A DNA stretch of 64,000 bases from Azohydromonas australica DSM 1124 (lineage in GTDB: Bacteria; Pseudomonadota; Gammaproteobacteria; Burkholderiales; Burkholderiaceae_C), in assembly GCF_000430725.1 (NCBI RefSeq), contig NZ_AUMO01000038.1, positions 105,934-169,933 on the forward strand, written 5' to 3'. Below, in pieces: positions 54,029 to 61,556 of this stretch. The translations under genes and the position numbers were made by a program. The notes under the pieces were generated by a model. The model was not told the DNA's origin, made no database searches, and saw only the letters and a list, made by a program, of their open reading frames with translations. Numbering within the stretch: position 1 is the first letter of the stretch; every line of letters starts with the position of its first letter.

Positions 54029-55564
54029 ATGCGCATCGACGTTTCTTTCGCCGACCGCGTCGGCATCGCCCAGGAAATCCTGTTCAAGCTGGCGCGGCGC
54101 TCGCTCGACGTGTCGGCGGTGGAGGTGGAGCCGCCGCATCTCTACATCGAGGCACCGGCACTGGACGCCGCGGGCCTGGAACAGCTGCGCCGCGAGCTGC
54201 TGGAGGTCACGGGCGTCGAGTCGGTGGAGGTGCTGGCCATGCTGCCCGGGGTACGCCGGCGGCTGTACCTGGATGCGTTGCTGGCCTCGCAGCAGGACCC
54301 GGTGCTGGCCGTCGATGCCGACGGGGTGATCGTGGTGGCCAATGCGGCGGCGGTGGCCGCCAGCCGGCTGCCGGAGCAGCGCCTGATCGGCCTGTCGCTG
54401 AGGGAGCTCATCGGCGACGCGGCACTGGCCGAGACGCTGCTGGCCAAGGGCTACCGGCTGGCGCCCACCGAGGTGCACATCGCCGGTGAGCCGTTCATGT
54501 TCGACAGCGTGGCGCTGCACGAGCCCGGCGGCTCGGTGGCCGGTGCCGTGCTGACGCTGCACGCGCCGCACCGCATCGGCGAGCGGCTGAGCGCGCTGCA
54601 GAACTACAGCGCCGGCGGCTTCGAGTCGATCCTGGGCGAGTCGCCGGCCATCCGCCAGCTCAAGCAGCGCGCGGCGCGCATGGCGCAGGTGGACGCGCCG
54701 CTGCTCATCCACGGCGAAACGGGCACCGGCAAGGAGCTGCTGGCGCATGCCTGCCATGCCGGCAGCCGGCGGCGCGGCGAGCCCTTCTTCGCGCTCAACT
54801 GCGCGGCGCTGCCCGAGAGCCTTGCCGAGAGCGAGCTGTTCGGCTATGCGCCGGGGGCCTTCACCGGTGCGCTGCGCAGCGGCAAGCCCGGGCTGCTGGA
54901 GCTGGCCGACGGCGGCACCGTGTTCCTGGACGAGGTGGGCGAGATGTCGCCCTACCTGCAGGCCAAGCTGCTGCGCTTCCTAAATGACGGCAGCTTCCGG
55001 CGCGTCGGCGGCGACCGGGAGCTCAAGGCCGACGTGCGCATCATCAGCGCCACGCACCGCGCGCTGGAGCAGATGGTTGCTGCCGGCAACTTCAGGCAGG
55101 ACCTGCTGTTCCGCCTGGACGTGCTGCACCTGCAGGTGCCGCCGCTGCGCGAGCGCAGGGAGGACATCGTGCCGCTGGCCGAGGTGTTCGTGGCCCGCGC
55201 CTGCGCCCAGACCGGGCGGCCCACGGCGCGGCTGACGCCGGCCGCGCGCGCCGCGCTGCTGGCCAATCCGTGGCCCGGCAACCTGCGCCAGCTGCAGAAC
55301 GTGATCTTCCGCGCCGTGACCATGAGCGAGGCCGCGATGATCGACGTGGACGACCTGGAGCTGGCCGGCGCCGGGGCCGATCCCGGCACACCGGCGCTCG
55401 AAGCCGTCGGCACGCTGGACGAGGCGGTGGCCGGCTACGAAAAGGCGCTGCTGGAGCGGCTGTATCCGCAGTTCCCGTCCACGCGCAAGCTGGCCGAGCG
55501 GCTGGGGGCCTCGCACTCGGCCATCGCGCAGCGGCTGCGCCGGTACGGCATCGGCCCGCGCTAG
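54029..55564 (+). CDS. TyrR/PhhR-family sigma-54-dependent activator
   Basis: This is a regulator of 511 residues with an N-terminal ACT domain (about residues 1-72, DVSFADRVGIAQEILFKLAR), a PAS domain (about residues 80-190), an AAA+ domain (Walker A GETGTGKE near residue 229, GAFTGA at 276-281, Walker B FLDEVGE) and a C-terminal TyrR-type HTH (LAERLGASHSAIAQRLRRYG). The intact GAFTGA loop shows that it can activate sigma-54 polymerase, as in PhhR. Divergence from dadA and the promoter there point to control of alanine catabolism by an amino acid bound to the ACT domain. Confidence 0.9.
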   Translation: MRIDVSFADRVGIAQEILFKLARRSLDVSAVEVEPPHLYIEAPALDAAGLEQLRRELLEVTGVESVEVLAMLPGVRRRLYLDALLASQQDPVLAVDADGVIVVANAAAVAASRLPEQRLIGLSLRELIGDAALAETLLAKGYRLAPTEVHIAGEPFMFDSVALHEPGGSVAGAVLTLHAPHRIGERLSALQNYSAGGFESILGESPAIRQLKQRAARMAQVDAPLLIHGETGTGKELLAHACHAGSRRRGEPFFALNCAALPESLAESELFGYAPGAFTGALRSGKPGLLELADGGTVFLDEVGEMSPYLQAKLLRFLNDGSFRRVGGDRELKADVRIISATHRALEQMVAAGNFRQDLLFRLDVLHLQVPPLRERREDIVPLAEVFVARACAQTGRPTARLTPAARAALLANPWPGNLRQLQNVIFRAVTMSEAAMIDVDDLELAGAGADPGTPALEAVGTLDEAVAGYEKALLERLYPQFPSTRKLAERLGASHSAIAQRLRRYGIGPR

Positions 55565-55568
55565 CCGC

Positions 55569-56189
55569 TCAGATCTTGCCGCGCTGCTTGAGCCGGCTCA
55601 GCGTCTCGGCCGTGAGGTTCAGGTGCGCGGCCAGCTCCTTGCGCGGGATCTGCTCGCTGACGTCGGGATGCTTTCGCATGAAACGATGCACGCGGCCGGG
55701 CGCGTCTAGCAGGTGCAGCGTGATCGTGTGCGCCATGATCTCGCTCATGATGCGCATCACGTGGTACTCGAACACCGCCTTGAACTTCGGGTGCCGGTCC
55801 ATGAACTCGACCCACCTGGGCATCGGCAGCTTGGCCACGCGCCCCTTGTTCACGCCGATGATGCTGTAGGGCGTGGGCGTGTTCAGCCGCCACGCGGCGT
55901 AGCTGGTCTCGATGTCGTTCTGGCCCGCGAAGCGCAGGATCATCTCCTTGGCATCGGCGTTCGTGACCGCGCGCTTGAGCACGCCGTCGAGGATGAAGTA
56001 CTGCTCCATCTCGTGCACGCCCTGGTGCAGCAGGTAGTCGCCCTTGTTGAAGTCGCGCACTTCGAGCATCGCCTCCAGCTCGTCGCGCTCACCGTCGCTC
56101 ATCTCCTTGAGCACGATGTTCTGCTTCAGCTGCACGTGAATGACGTTGCGCTGCCGGTGGTTCTCTACGGAGGAAGTCAGAGCAGTCAC
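55569..56189 (-). CDS. Crp/Fnr-family regulator without cysteines, probable oxalate-regulon regulator
   Basis: This is a regulator of 206 residues with a cyclic-nucleotide-binding-like domain (about residues 18-130, FNKGDYLLHQGVHEMEQYFILDG) and a C-terminal wHTH (about residues 150-206). The recognition helix LTAETLSRL has Glu-x2-Ser-Arg exactly as in Fnr, which reads TTGA...TCAA. It has no cysteine, so it cannot carry the Fnr 4Fe-4S cluster and must sense another signal. A TTGAC-N4-GTCAA box lies 37 bp before its own ATG; identical boxes precede oxlT and oxc. Confidence 0.88.
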   Translation of the reverse strand: MTALTSSVENHRQRNVIHVQLKQNIVLKEMSDGERDELEAMLEVRDFNKGDYLLHQGVHEMEQYFILDGVLKRAVTNADAKEMILRFAGQNDIETSYAAWRLNTPTPYSIIGVNKGRVAKLPMPRWVEFMDRHPKFKAVFEYHVMRIMSEIMAHTITLHLLDAPGRVHRFMRKHPDVSEQIPRKELAAHLNLTAETLSRLKQRGKI

Positions 56190-56225
56190 TGCTTACCACC
56201 CTGGGGTATTTACTGATGGGACCGC

Positions 56226-56239
56226 TTGACCGCAGTCAA
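56226..56239. promoter_or_regulatory. FNR-like box upstream of the Crp/Fnr gene
   Basis: TTGACCGCAGTCAA is identical to the boxes before oxlT and oxc. It lies 37 bp before the regulator ATG and 81-94 bp before the frc remnant, so it may serve both the regulator and the plus-strand PAS-frc unit. Confidence 0.75.
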
Positions 56240-56319
56240 CGGCGAAAAGAAGAGCGGATTTCTACCATAGCTCCCAAGTTGGTTGGACAGCCGTCCATCC
56301 ACACCATAGGAGCGTGACG

Positions 56320-56418
56320 ATGAAGAGACCTCTGGGAAGTAGCTGCATCAGCAACTTCACGCCGGCCCGTGCCGCTGCCGGCAACGTCGCCACCTTCCAC
56401 GCCGCCGGCGTGGCCTGA
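56320..56418 (+). pseudogene. frc remnant: both ends of a CoA-transferase gene joined in frame
   Basis: A 32-codon frame begins MKRPLGSSCISNFTPA and ends NVATFHAAGVA. The first part aligns with the start of copy-1 Frc ([18 protein letters not shown]) and the last part with its C-terminus ([12 protein letters not shown]). The ribosome binding site context (GGAGCG) and the shared CATCAGCAACTTCACG-like bases also match. About 385 codons are missing between them without a stop or frameshift. It is too short to be an enzyme. Confidence 0.75.
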
Positions 56419-56436
56419 GTCTTGAAGGAGACGGCC

Positions 56437-56880
56437 ATGGCTGCAGTCGATTTCGAACAGCTGGTTCGGTCCATGGGTGACGCGGTGGTCGTCACGGACG
56501 GCAAGGGCGACATCGTCCTGTGGAACGCGGCGGCCACGCGCATCTTCGGCTTCAGCGAAGCCGAGGCGCTGGGCCGCTCGCTCGACATCATCATTCCCGA
56601 GCGCCAGCGCGGCCGCCACTGGGACGGCTACGAGAAGACGATGAGCAGCGGACAGACGCGCTACGGCAGCACGTTGCTGCGCGTGCCGGCGCTGCACAAG
56701 GACGGCCACACGCTGTCCATCGCCTTCACGGTGGCGCTGCTCAAGGCAGAGCAGGGCCAGGTCGAAGGCGTGGGCGCCATCATCCGCGACGAGACCTCCC
56801 GCTTCCAGGACGAGCGCGCGCTGCGCAAGCGCATCACCGAGCTGGAAGCCCGCCTGGCGCAGCCCGGCGACACCGCATGA
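56437..56880 (+). CDS. stand-alone PAS-domain protein
   Basis: This is a cytoplasmic protein of 147 residues made of one PAS domain (about residues 5-125: [20 protein letters not shown], then [13 protein letters not shown], then [16 protein letters not shown]) and a short C-terminal helix rich in charge ([15 protein letters not shown]) that could form a coiled coil. No output domain is attached. AAGGAG lies 6 bp before the ATG at 56437. Position between the frc remnant and frc copy 2, under the FNR-like box, suggests sensing in the oxalate regulon. The cofactor is unknown. Confidence 0.82.
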   Translation: MAAVDFEQLVRSMGDAVVVTDGKGDIVLWNAAATRIFGFSEAEALGRSLDIIIPERQRGRHWDGYEKTMSSGQTRYGSTLLRVPALHKDGHTLSIAFTVALLKAEQGQVEGVGAIIRDETSRFQDERALRKRITELEARLAQPGDTA

Positions 56881-56929
56881 GCGCGACGCACGCGCACCAC
56901 ACCGATCAACGCATCAACAGGGGTCACAC

Positions 56930-58177
56930 ATGAGCAAGGCTTTGAGCGGCGTCCGCATCCTGGACTTCACGCACGTCCAGTCGGGTCCCACCTGTACCCA
57001 GCTCCTGGCTTGGCTGGGCGCCGACGTGATCAAGGTGGAGCGCCCCGGCGAGGGCGACGCCACGCGCGGGCAGCTGCGCGACATCCCGGGCGTGGACAGC
57101 CTCTACTTCACGATGCTCAACCACAACAAGCGCTCGGTGACGCTCAACACCAAGAAGCCCAAGGGCAAGCAGGTGCTGGAGACGCTGATCAAGCAGTGCG
57201 ACGTGCTGGTCGAGAACTTCGCGCCCGGCGCGATGGAGCGCATGGGGCTGAGCTGGGAGCACATCAACAAGCTCAACCCGCGCATGATCGTCGCCTCGGT
57301 CAAGGGCTTCGGCCCGGGCCGCTACGAGGACTGCAAGGTCTACGAGAACGTGGCGCAGTGCGCCGGCGGCGCGGCCTCGACCACGGGCTTCGAGGACGGC
57401 CCGCCCGTGGTGACCGGTGCGCAGATCGGCGACAGCGGCACCGGGCTGCACCTGGCGCTGGGCATCCTCGCCGCGCTGTACCAGCGCACGCACAGCGGCC
57501 GCGGCCAGAAGGTGCTGGCCCCGATGCAGGACGCGGTGCTGAACCTGTGCCGCGTGAAGCTGCGCGACCAGCAGCGCCTGGAGCGCACCGGCTCGCTGCA
57601 CGAGTACCCGCAGTACCCGGACGGCAAGTTCGGCGAGGCCGTTCCGCGCGCCGGCAATGCCTCGGGCGGCGGGCAGCCGGGGTGGATCCTGCGCTGCAAG
57701 GGCTGGGAGACCGACCCCAACGCCTACATCTACTTCATCACGCAGGCGGCGGTGTGGCCGTCGGTGTGCAAGGTGATCGGCGAGGAGGGCTGGATCACCG
57801 ACGAGGCGTACGCGACGCCGCAGGCGCGGCTGCTGCACCTCAAGCCCATCTTCGCGCGCATCGAACAGTGGACGATGACCAAGACCAAGTTCGAGGCGAT
57901 GGAGATCCTCAACGAGTACGACATCCCCTGCGGTCCGATCCTGTCCATGAAGGAGATCGCCGAGGACCCGTGGCTGCGCAAGAGCGGCACGGTGGTGGAG
58001 GTGGAGCATCCGACGCGGGGCAAGCACCTCACGGTGGGCAACCCGATCAAGCTCTCCGACAGCCCGACCGAAGTCCTGCGCGCGCCGCTGCTGGGCGAGC
58101 ACACCGAGGAGGTGCTCATGGAGCTGGGCTACGACGCCCACGACCTCGAAGTGCTGCGGGCGGACGGCGCGATCTGA
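56930..58177 (+). CDS. frc: formyl-CoA:oxalate CoA-transferase (copy 2, variant glycine loop)
   Basis: This is a class III CoA-transferase of 415 residues, closely related to copy 1. [17 protein letters not shown] keeps the Gln, and [16 protein letters not shown] keeps the catalytic Asp. The loop that is GGGG in copy 1 reads [10 protein letters not shown] here, so the first glycine is serine. The substrate pocket may thus accept a different acid or donor. It is 49 bp after the PAS gene and ends the cluster before a hairpin. Confidence 0.92.
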   Translation: MSKALSGVRILDFTHVQSGPTCTQLLAWLGADVIKVERPGEGDATRGQLRDIPGVDSLYFTMLNHNKRSVTLNTKKPKGKQVLETLIKQCDVLVENFAPGAMERMGLSWEHINKLNPRMIVASVKGFGPGRYEDCKVYENVAQCAGGAASTTGFEDGPPVVTGAQIGDSGTGLHLALGILAALYQRTHSGRGQKVLAPMQDAVLNLCRVKLRDQQRLERTGSLHEYPQYPDGKFGEAVPRAGNASGGGQPGWILRCKGWETDPNAYIYFITQAAVWPSVCKVIGEEGWITDEAYATPQARLLHLKPIFARIEQWTMTKTKFEAMEILNEYDIPCGPILSMKEIAEDPWLRKSGTVVEVEHPTRGKHLTVGNPIKLSDSPTEVLRAPLLGEHTEEVLMELGYDAHDLEVLRADGAI

Positions 58178-58483
58178 AGCCGGGCCGCCGGCCGACACGC
58201 CCCGACCCACTGCTTCGTCATTCCCGTGCAAGGCGCTGCCCATGGCAGCCGCCTGAGCGGGAATGACAAGGTCTATTTGCGTCCGGCCATCGGCGGCGGC
58301 AAGAGTTTTTCCTGTTCCTGAATTTGTCCGTGAATGTCCCGCTGCGTTGGACATTCAGGCCCCGTCGCGCCCAGAAAACCATAAACGGCCATTTATCGTC
58401 AAACCAAAAACAATTAACTGTCCTATATCCACGCAGCTCCCTACAGTGGTTTTGTCCATCCCGATACTCTCAAGGAGAAGGCC
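58178..58483. other. 306-bp intergenic stretch after frc copy 2
   Basis: The stretch contains a hairpin-forming repeat (58218-58266) in its first third and an A/T-richer part (58375-58420) that could hold a promoter for the downstream plus-strand genes. No FNR-like box and no coding frame with a credible start are seen. Confidence 0.6.
58218..58266. repeat. CATTCCCG inverted repeat, hairpin/possible terminator
   Basis: TCATTCCCG at 58218-58226 and CGGGAATGA at 58258-58266 are perfect 9-bp inverted arms around 31 bp that contain a second small hairpin. CATTCCCG arms of this kind are frequent as dispersed intergenic hairpins in betaproteobacteria. No T-tract follows. Confidence 0.55.
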
Positions 58484-58792
58484 ATGTTCAACGACCTGCC
58501 GCCGGAATTCCGGACCGAGGAAATCGAGCGCAACGCCTACAACGCGGCGTTCTACGAGCTGGGACTGCGCTGGTTCTGGGACACCGAAACCTATGCCGGC
58601 CTGCTGCGCCACAGCCCTGAAGCGGAGACCCGGATCCGCCACTACCTCCAGACCCGCCAGCCGCACCTGCTGACCGCCTATGACGCGGACTTTCTGGCCC
58701 GGGCGATCCAGGAGTGCATGCAGCGCCACAAGCCGTGCGCGCTCCCCTCGTGCGACTGGTCCAAGCTGACCGGTTGCGAGCTCGGCATCTGA
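58484..58792 (+). CDS. conserved-looking hypothetical protein
   Basis: This is a cytoplasmic protein of 102 residues, mostly helical and rich in Glu, Arg and aromatic residues (NAAFYELGLRWFWDTETYAG). A C-terminal cluster of three cysteines (KPCALPSCDWSKLTGCE) could bind a metal. AAGGAG precedes the ATG. It is 19 bp before the SucD-like gene, so the two are probably co-transcribed. I do not recognise the family. Confidence 0.7.
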   Translation: MFNDLPPEFRTEEIERNAYNAAFYELGLRWFWDTETYAGLLRHSPEAETRIRHYLQTRQPHLLTAYDADFLARAIQECMQRHKPCALPSCDWSKLTGCELGI

Positions 58793-58811
58793 GACGGAAG
58801 GCGGTGCCGCG

Positions 58812-59642
58812 ATGGCCATCCTCGTCAACAAGCACAGCCGCGTGATCCTGCAGGGCGGCGACGACGGCTCCGGGCCGGGTTGCAGCGCCGCCTGGCGCGC
58901 CGGCGGCAGCGCGGGCCGCTCCCGCTTCCATGCCGGCGTGGCCTACGGCGACCCGGTGGAGCACCTGCCCGACGGGCTGCCGATGTTCGGCAGCGTGCGG
59001 GAGGCCAAGGCCTGGGCCGCGGCCACCGTCTCGGTGATCTGCGTGCCGCCGGCCCATGCCGCCGACGCGATCGAGGAGGCCGTCGAGGCCGGCATCGGCC
59101 TGGTGCTGTGCATGACCGAGGGCGTCCCGGCGCCGGACCTGCAGCGCGTGCAGCGCCGGCTCCGCGGCAGCTCCACGCGGCTGCTGGCCGGCTGCAGCGG
59201 CGTGGTCACGCCGGGGGAGATCCACCTCGGCGCGATTCCCGGCCACGGCCTGCAGCGCGGGCGCATCGGCGTGCTGTCCAGCTCGCCCATCCTGATCAGC
59301 CTGGCGGCCACCCAGCTCGCCACCTACGGGCTCGGCGAGTCCACGGTGGTGGCGCTGGGCCACGGCGGCGCCGAAGAGGTGGCCGGCCTGCGCCCGGTGG
59401 AGCTGCTGCGCCTGTTCGAGGCCGATCCCGGCACGGACGCCGTGCTCGTGGCCGGCAGCCTGGGCGCCGACGCAGACACCGAGTGCGCGCACTGGATCGA
59501 GCAGTGGATGCGCAAGCCCGTCGTGATGTTCAAGCCGGGCCTGGGCGTGCGGCCCAAGGGCGTGGCCGTCACGCGCCATCCCGGCGCGATGGGCGAACTC
59601 GTCGCCGCGGCCGTACAGCCCGCCTGCCTGCCTTTCGACTGA
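58812..59642 (+). CDS. SucD-like orphan (succinyl-CoA synthetase alpha homologue)
   Basis: This 276-residue protein follows SucD over its full length. MAILVNKHSRVILQG matches the CoA-binding start, SVICVPPAHAADAIEEAVEAGI the second strand-helix unit, and VTPGEIHLGAIPGH the third. Key motifs differ: the CoA loop FTGSQGTFH is lost, NCPG is GCSG, and the phospho-histidine segment GHAGAI reads RHPGAMG, keeping a His near residue 256. No sucC partner is adjacent. It may be a CoA-binding or ligase-derived protein of new function. It is followed by an FAH gene. Confidence 0.72.
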   Translation: MAILVNKHSRVILQGGDDGSGPGCSAAWRAGGSAGRSRFHAGVAYGDPVEHLPDGLPMFGSVREAKAWAAATVSVICVPPAHAADAIEEAVEAGIGLVLCMTEGVPAPDLQRVQRRLRGSSTRLLAGCSGVVTPGEIHLGAIPGHGLQRGRIGVLSSSPILISLAATQLATYGLGESTVVALGHGGAEEVAGLRPVELLRLFEADPGTDAVLVAGSLGADADTECAHWIEQWMRKPVVMFKPGLGVRPKGVAVTRHPGAMGELVAAAVQPACLPFD

Positions 59643-59669
59643 ATCCGAACCGAGCTGCGAGGAGCCTTC

Positions 59670-60437
59670 ATGCACACCCTCTGGATCCGCTACGAATTCG
59701 ACGGCCGCCCGGGCTTCGGCCGGCTCGACGGCGAACGCGTGCACGAGCACGCCGGCGACCTGTTCACCCGCCACGAGGCCACCGGCCGCAGCTTCAGGCT
59801 GGCCGACGTGCGCCTGCTCGCGCCCACGCAGCCGAGCAAGGTGGTCGCGATGTGGAACAACTTCGGCGCGCTGCGCGCCAAGCTGGGCCTGGGGCTGCCC
59901 GAGGAGCCGCTGTACCTGCTGAAGTCGCCCAACTCGTGGTCGGCGCACGGGGAGCCCATCGCCGTGCCGCGCTGCGGCGGCAAGGTGGTGTTCGAGGGCG
60001 AGCTGGGCATCGTCATCGGCCGCCGCTGCAGCGGCGCGAGCGAGGCGCAGGCCCTGGAGGCCGTCTTTGGCTACACCTGCGCCAACGACGTGACGCAGGC
60101 CGAGATCCTCAACCGCGACGCCTCCTTCGCCCAGTGGACGCGCGCCAAGGGCTTCGACACCTTCTGCCCCATGGGGCCGGCCATCGCCACCGGGCTGGAT
60201 CCGCAGTCGCTGCGCGTGCGGACGCTGCTCGACGGCCAGGTGCGCCAGGACTACCCGATCAGCGACATGACCTTCCCCGTGCCGCGGCTGGTGAGCCTGA
60301 TCTCGCAGGACATGACCCTGCTGCCCGGCGACGTGATCCTGTGCGGCACCTCGGTGGGCGTGGGCTCCATGAAGCCCGGCAGCCTGGTCGAGGTCGAGAT
60401 CGAGGGCATCGGCCGCCTCAGCAACCGCCTGGGCTGA
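59670..60437 (+). CDS. fumarylacetoacetate hydrolase-family protein
   Basis: This is a metal-dependent hydrolase or decarboxylase of 255 residues. The FAH core (about residues 50-250) has the metal-binding Glu pair in FEGELGIVIGR and Asp in NDVTQAEI, followed by KGFDTFCPMGPAIAT and DVILCGTSVGVGSMKPG. Relatives are fumarylpyruvate hydrolase, 2-keto-hydratase and oxaloacetate decarboxylase. GAGGAG lies 5 bp before the ATG. It sits between the SucD-like and ketopantoate-reductase-like genes, which suggests a 2-keto acid pathway. Confidence 0.87.
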   Translation: MHTLWIRYEFDGRPGFGRLDGERVHEHAGDLFTRHEATGRSFRLADVRLLAPTQPSKVVAMWNNFGALRAKLGLGLPEEPLYLLKSPNSWSAHGEPIAVPRCGGKVVFEGELGIVIGRRCSGASEAQALEAVFGYTCANDVTQAEILNRDASFAQWTRAKGFDTFCPMGPAIATGLDPQSLRVRTLLDGQVRQDYPISDMTFPVPRLVSLISQDMTLLPGDVILCGTSVGVGSMKPGSLVEVEIEGIGRLSNRLG

Positions 60438-60475
60438 AGCCCGGCCCCAGATTTCAACCACAGGAGAGCTTGTCC

Positions 60476-61498
60476 ATGAAGATCGCAATCATCGGCGCCG
60501 GCGCGATCGGCGGCCTGGTCGGCGCCAAGCTGGCCCTCGCGGGCGAGGACGTCACCTTCATCGTGCGTGGCCGCAACCTGGAGGCCATCCGCGAGCACGG
60601 CATCAAGCTGGTCACCGCCGACGGCTGGGAACACACGGCCAGCGAGGTGCGCGCCACCGACGACTACGCCGAGGCCGGGCCGCAGGACCTGGTGATCCTG
60701 GCGATGAAGGCCCACCAGGTGGAGCCCGTGGTCGCCGAGCTGCCCAAGCTGCTCGGCCCCGAGACCGCGATCGTCACGATGCAGAACGGCATCCCCTACT
60801 GGTACTTCCAGCGCCACGGCGGCCGCTTCGAGGGCACGCGCGTGAGCAGCGTCGACCCGAACGGCGCCATCGCCGCGGGCATCCCGGCCGAGCGCGTCAT
60901 CGGCTGCGTGGTCTATCCGGCGTCGGAGCTGGTGGCGCCGGGGGTGATCCGGCATGTGGAGGGCGACCGCTTCCCGCTGGGCGAGCTCGACGGCAGCACC
61001 ACGCCGCGCGTGCAGGCCATCGCGCGCTGCTTCGAGAACGCCGGCTTCAAGGCGCCGGTGCTCGACAACATCCGGGCCGAGATCTGGCTCAAGCTGTGGG
61101 GCAACCTGACCTTCAACCCGATCAGCAGCCTCACGCACTCGACGCTGGAGGACATCTGCCGCTTCCCGCTGTCGCGCGGGCTGGCCGCGTCCATGATGCG
61201 CGAGGCCCAGGAGGTGGCGCACAAGCTGGACATCAGCTTCCGCGTGCCGCTGGAAAAGCGCATCGCCGGCGCCGAGAAGGTGGGCAAGCACAAGACCTCG
61301 ATGCTGCAGGACGTCGAGGCCGGGCGCGAACCGGAGATCGACGCGCTGGTGGGCTCGGTGGTGGAGCTGGCGCGGCTGACGGACACGCCGACACCGCACA
61401 TCGACGCCGTGCACATCCTGGTCAAGCTCCTGGCCCGGACCATGAGCGAGCAGCGCGGGCAGGTGCGGCTGCTGGAAACGGAGCGGCTGGCGGCCTGA
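60476..61498 (+). CDS. 2-dehydropantoate 2-reductase-like (ApbA/PanE) oxidoreductase
   Basis: This is an NAD(P)-dependent reductase of 340 residues. MKIAIIGAGAIGGLVGAKLA is the cofactor motif, KAHQVEPV the conserved Lys segment, and KLWGNLTFNPISSLTH the C-domain helix. NGIPYWYFQRHGGRFEG places it in the same unusual subgroup as the gene at 8659-9702. The ATG at 60476 is chosen because AGGAG lies nearby and the Rossmann motif begins there. It closes the group of four genes from 58484. Confidence 0.88.
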   Translation: MKIAIIGAGAIGGLVGAKLALAGEDVTFIVRGRNLEAIREHGIKLVTADGWEHTASEVRATDDYAEAGPQDLVILAMKAHQVEPVVAELPKLLGPETAIVTMQNGIPYWYFQRHGGRFEGTRVSSVDPNGAIAAGIPAERVIGCVVYPASELVAPGVIRHVEGDRFPLGELDGSTTPRVQAIARCFENAGFKAPVLDNIRAEIWLKLWGNLTFNPISSLTHSTLEDICRFPLSRGLAASMMREAQEVAHKLDISFRVPLEKRIAGAEKVGKHKTSMLQDVEAGREPEIDALVGSVVELARLTDTPTPHIDAVHILVKLLARTMSEQRGQVRLLETERLAA

Positions 61499-61556
61499 GC
61501 CGGACCGGCAGGCGGGCCAACCCAGGGCGCATGGCGGCTGACCAGGACACTGCAAC

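Noticed and set aside
56226..56239. Reading TTGACCGCAGTCAA as a true oxygen-responsive Fnr site
   Set aside because: The local Crp/Fnr protein has no cysteine and the box has C and G at the inner positions instead of the T and A of classical Fnr sites, so a dedicated regulator is more likely.
58218..58266. Rho-independent terminator of frc copy 2
   Set aside because: The loop is 31 bp and no T-tract follows; it is recorded as a repeat/hairpin only.
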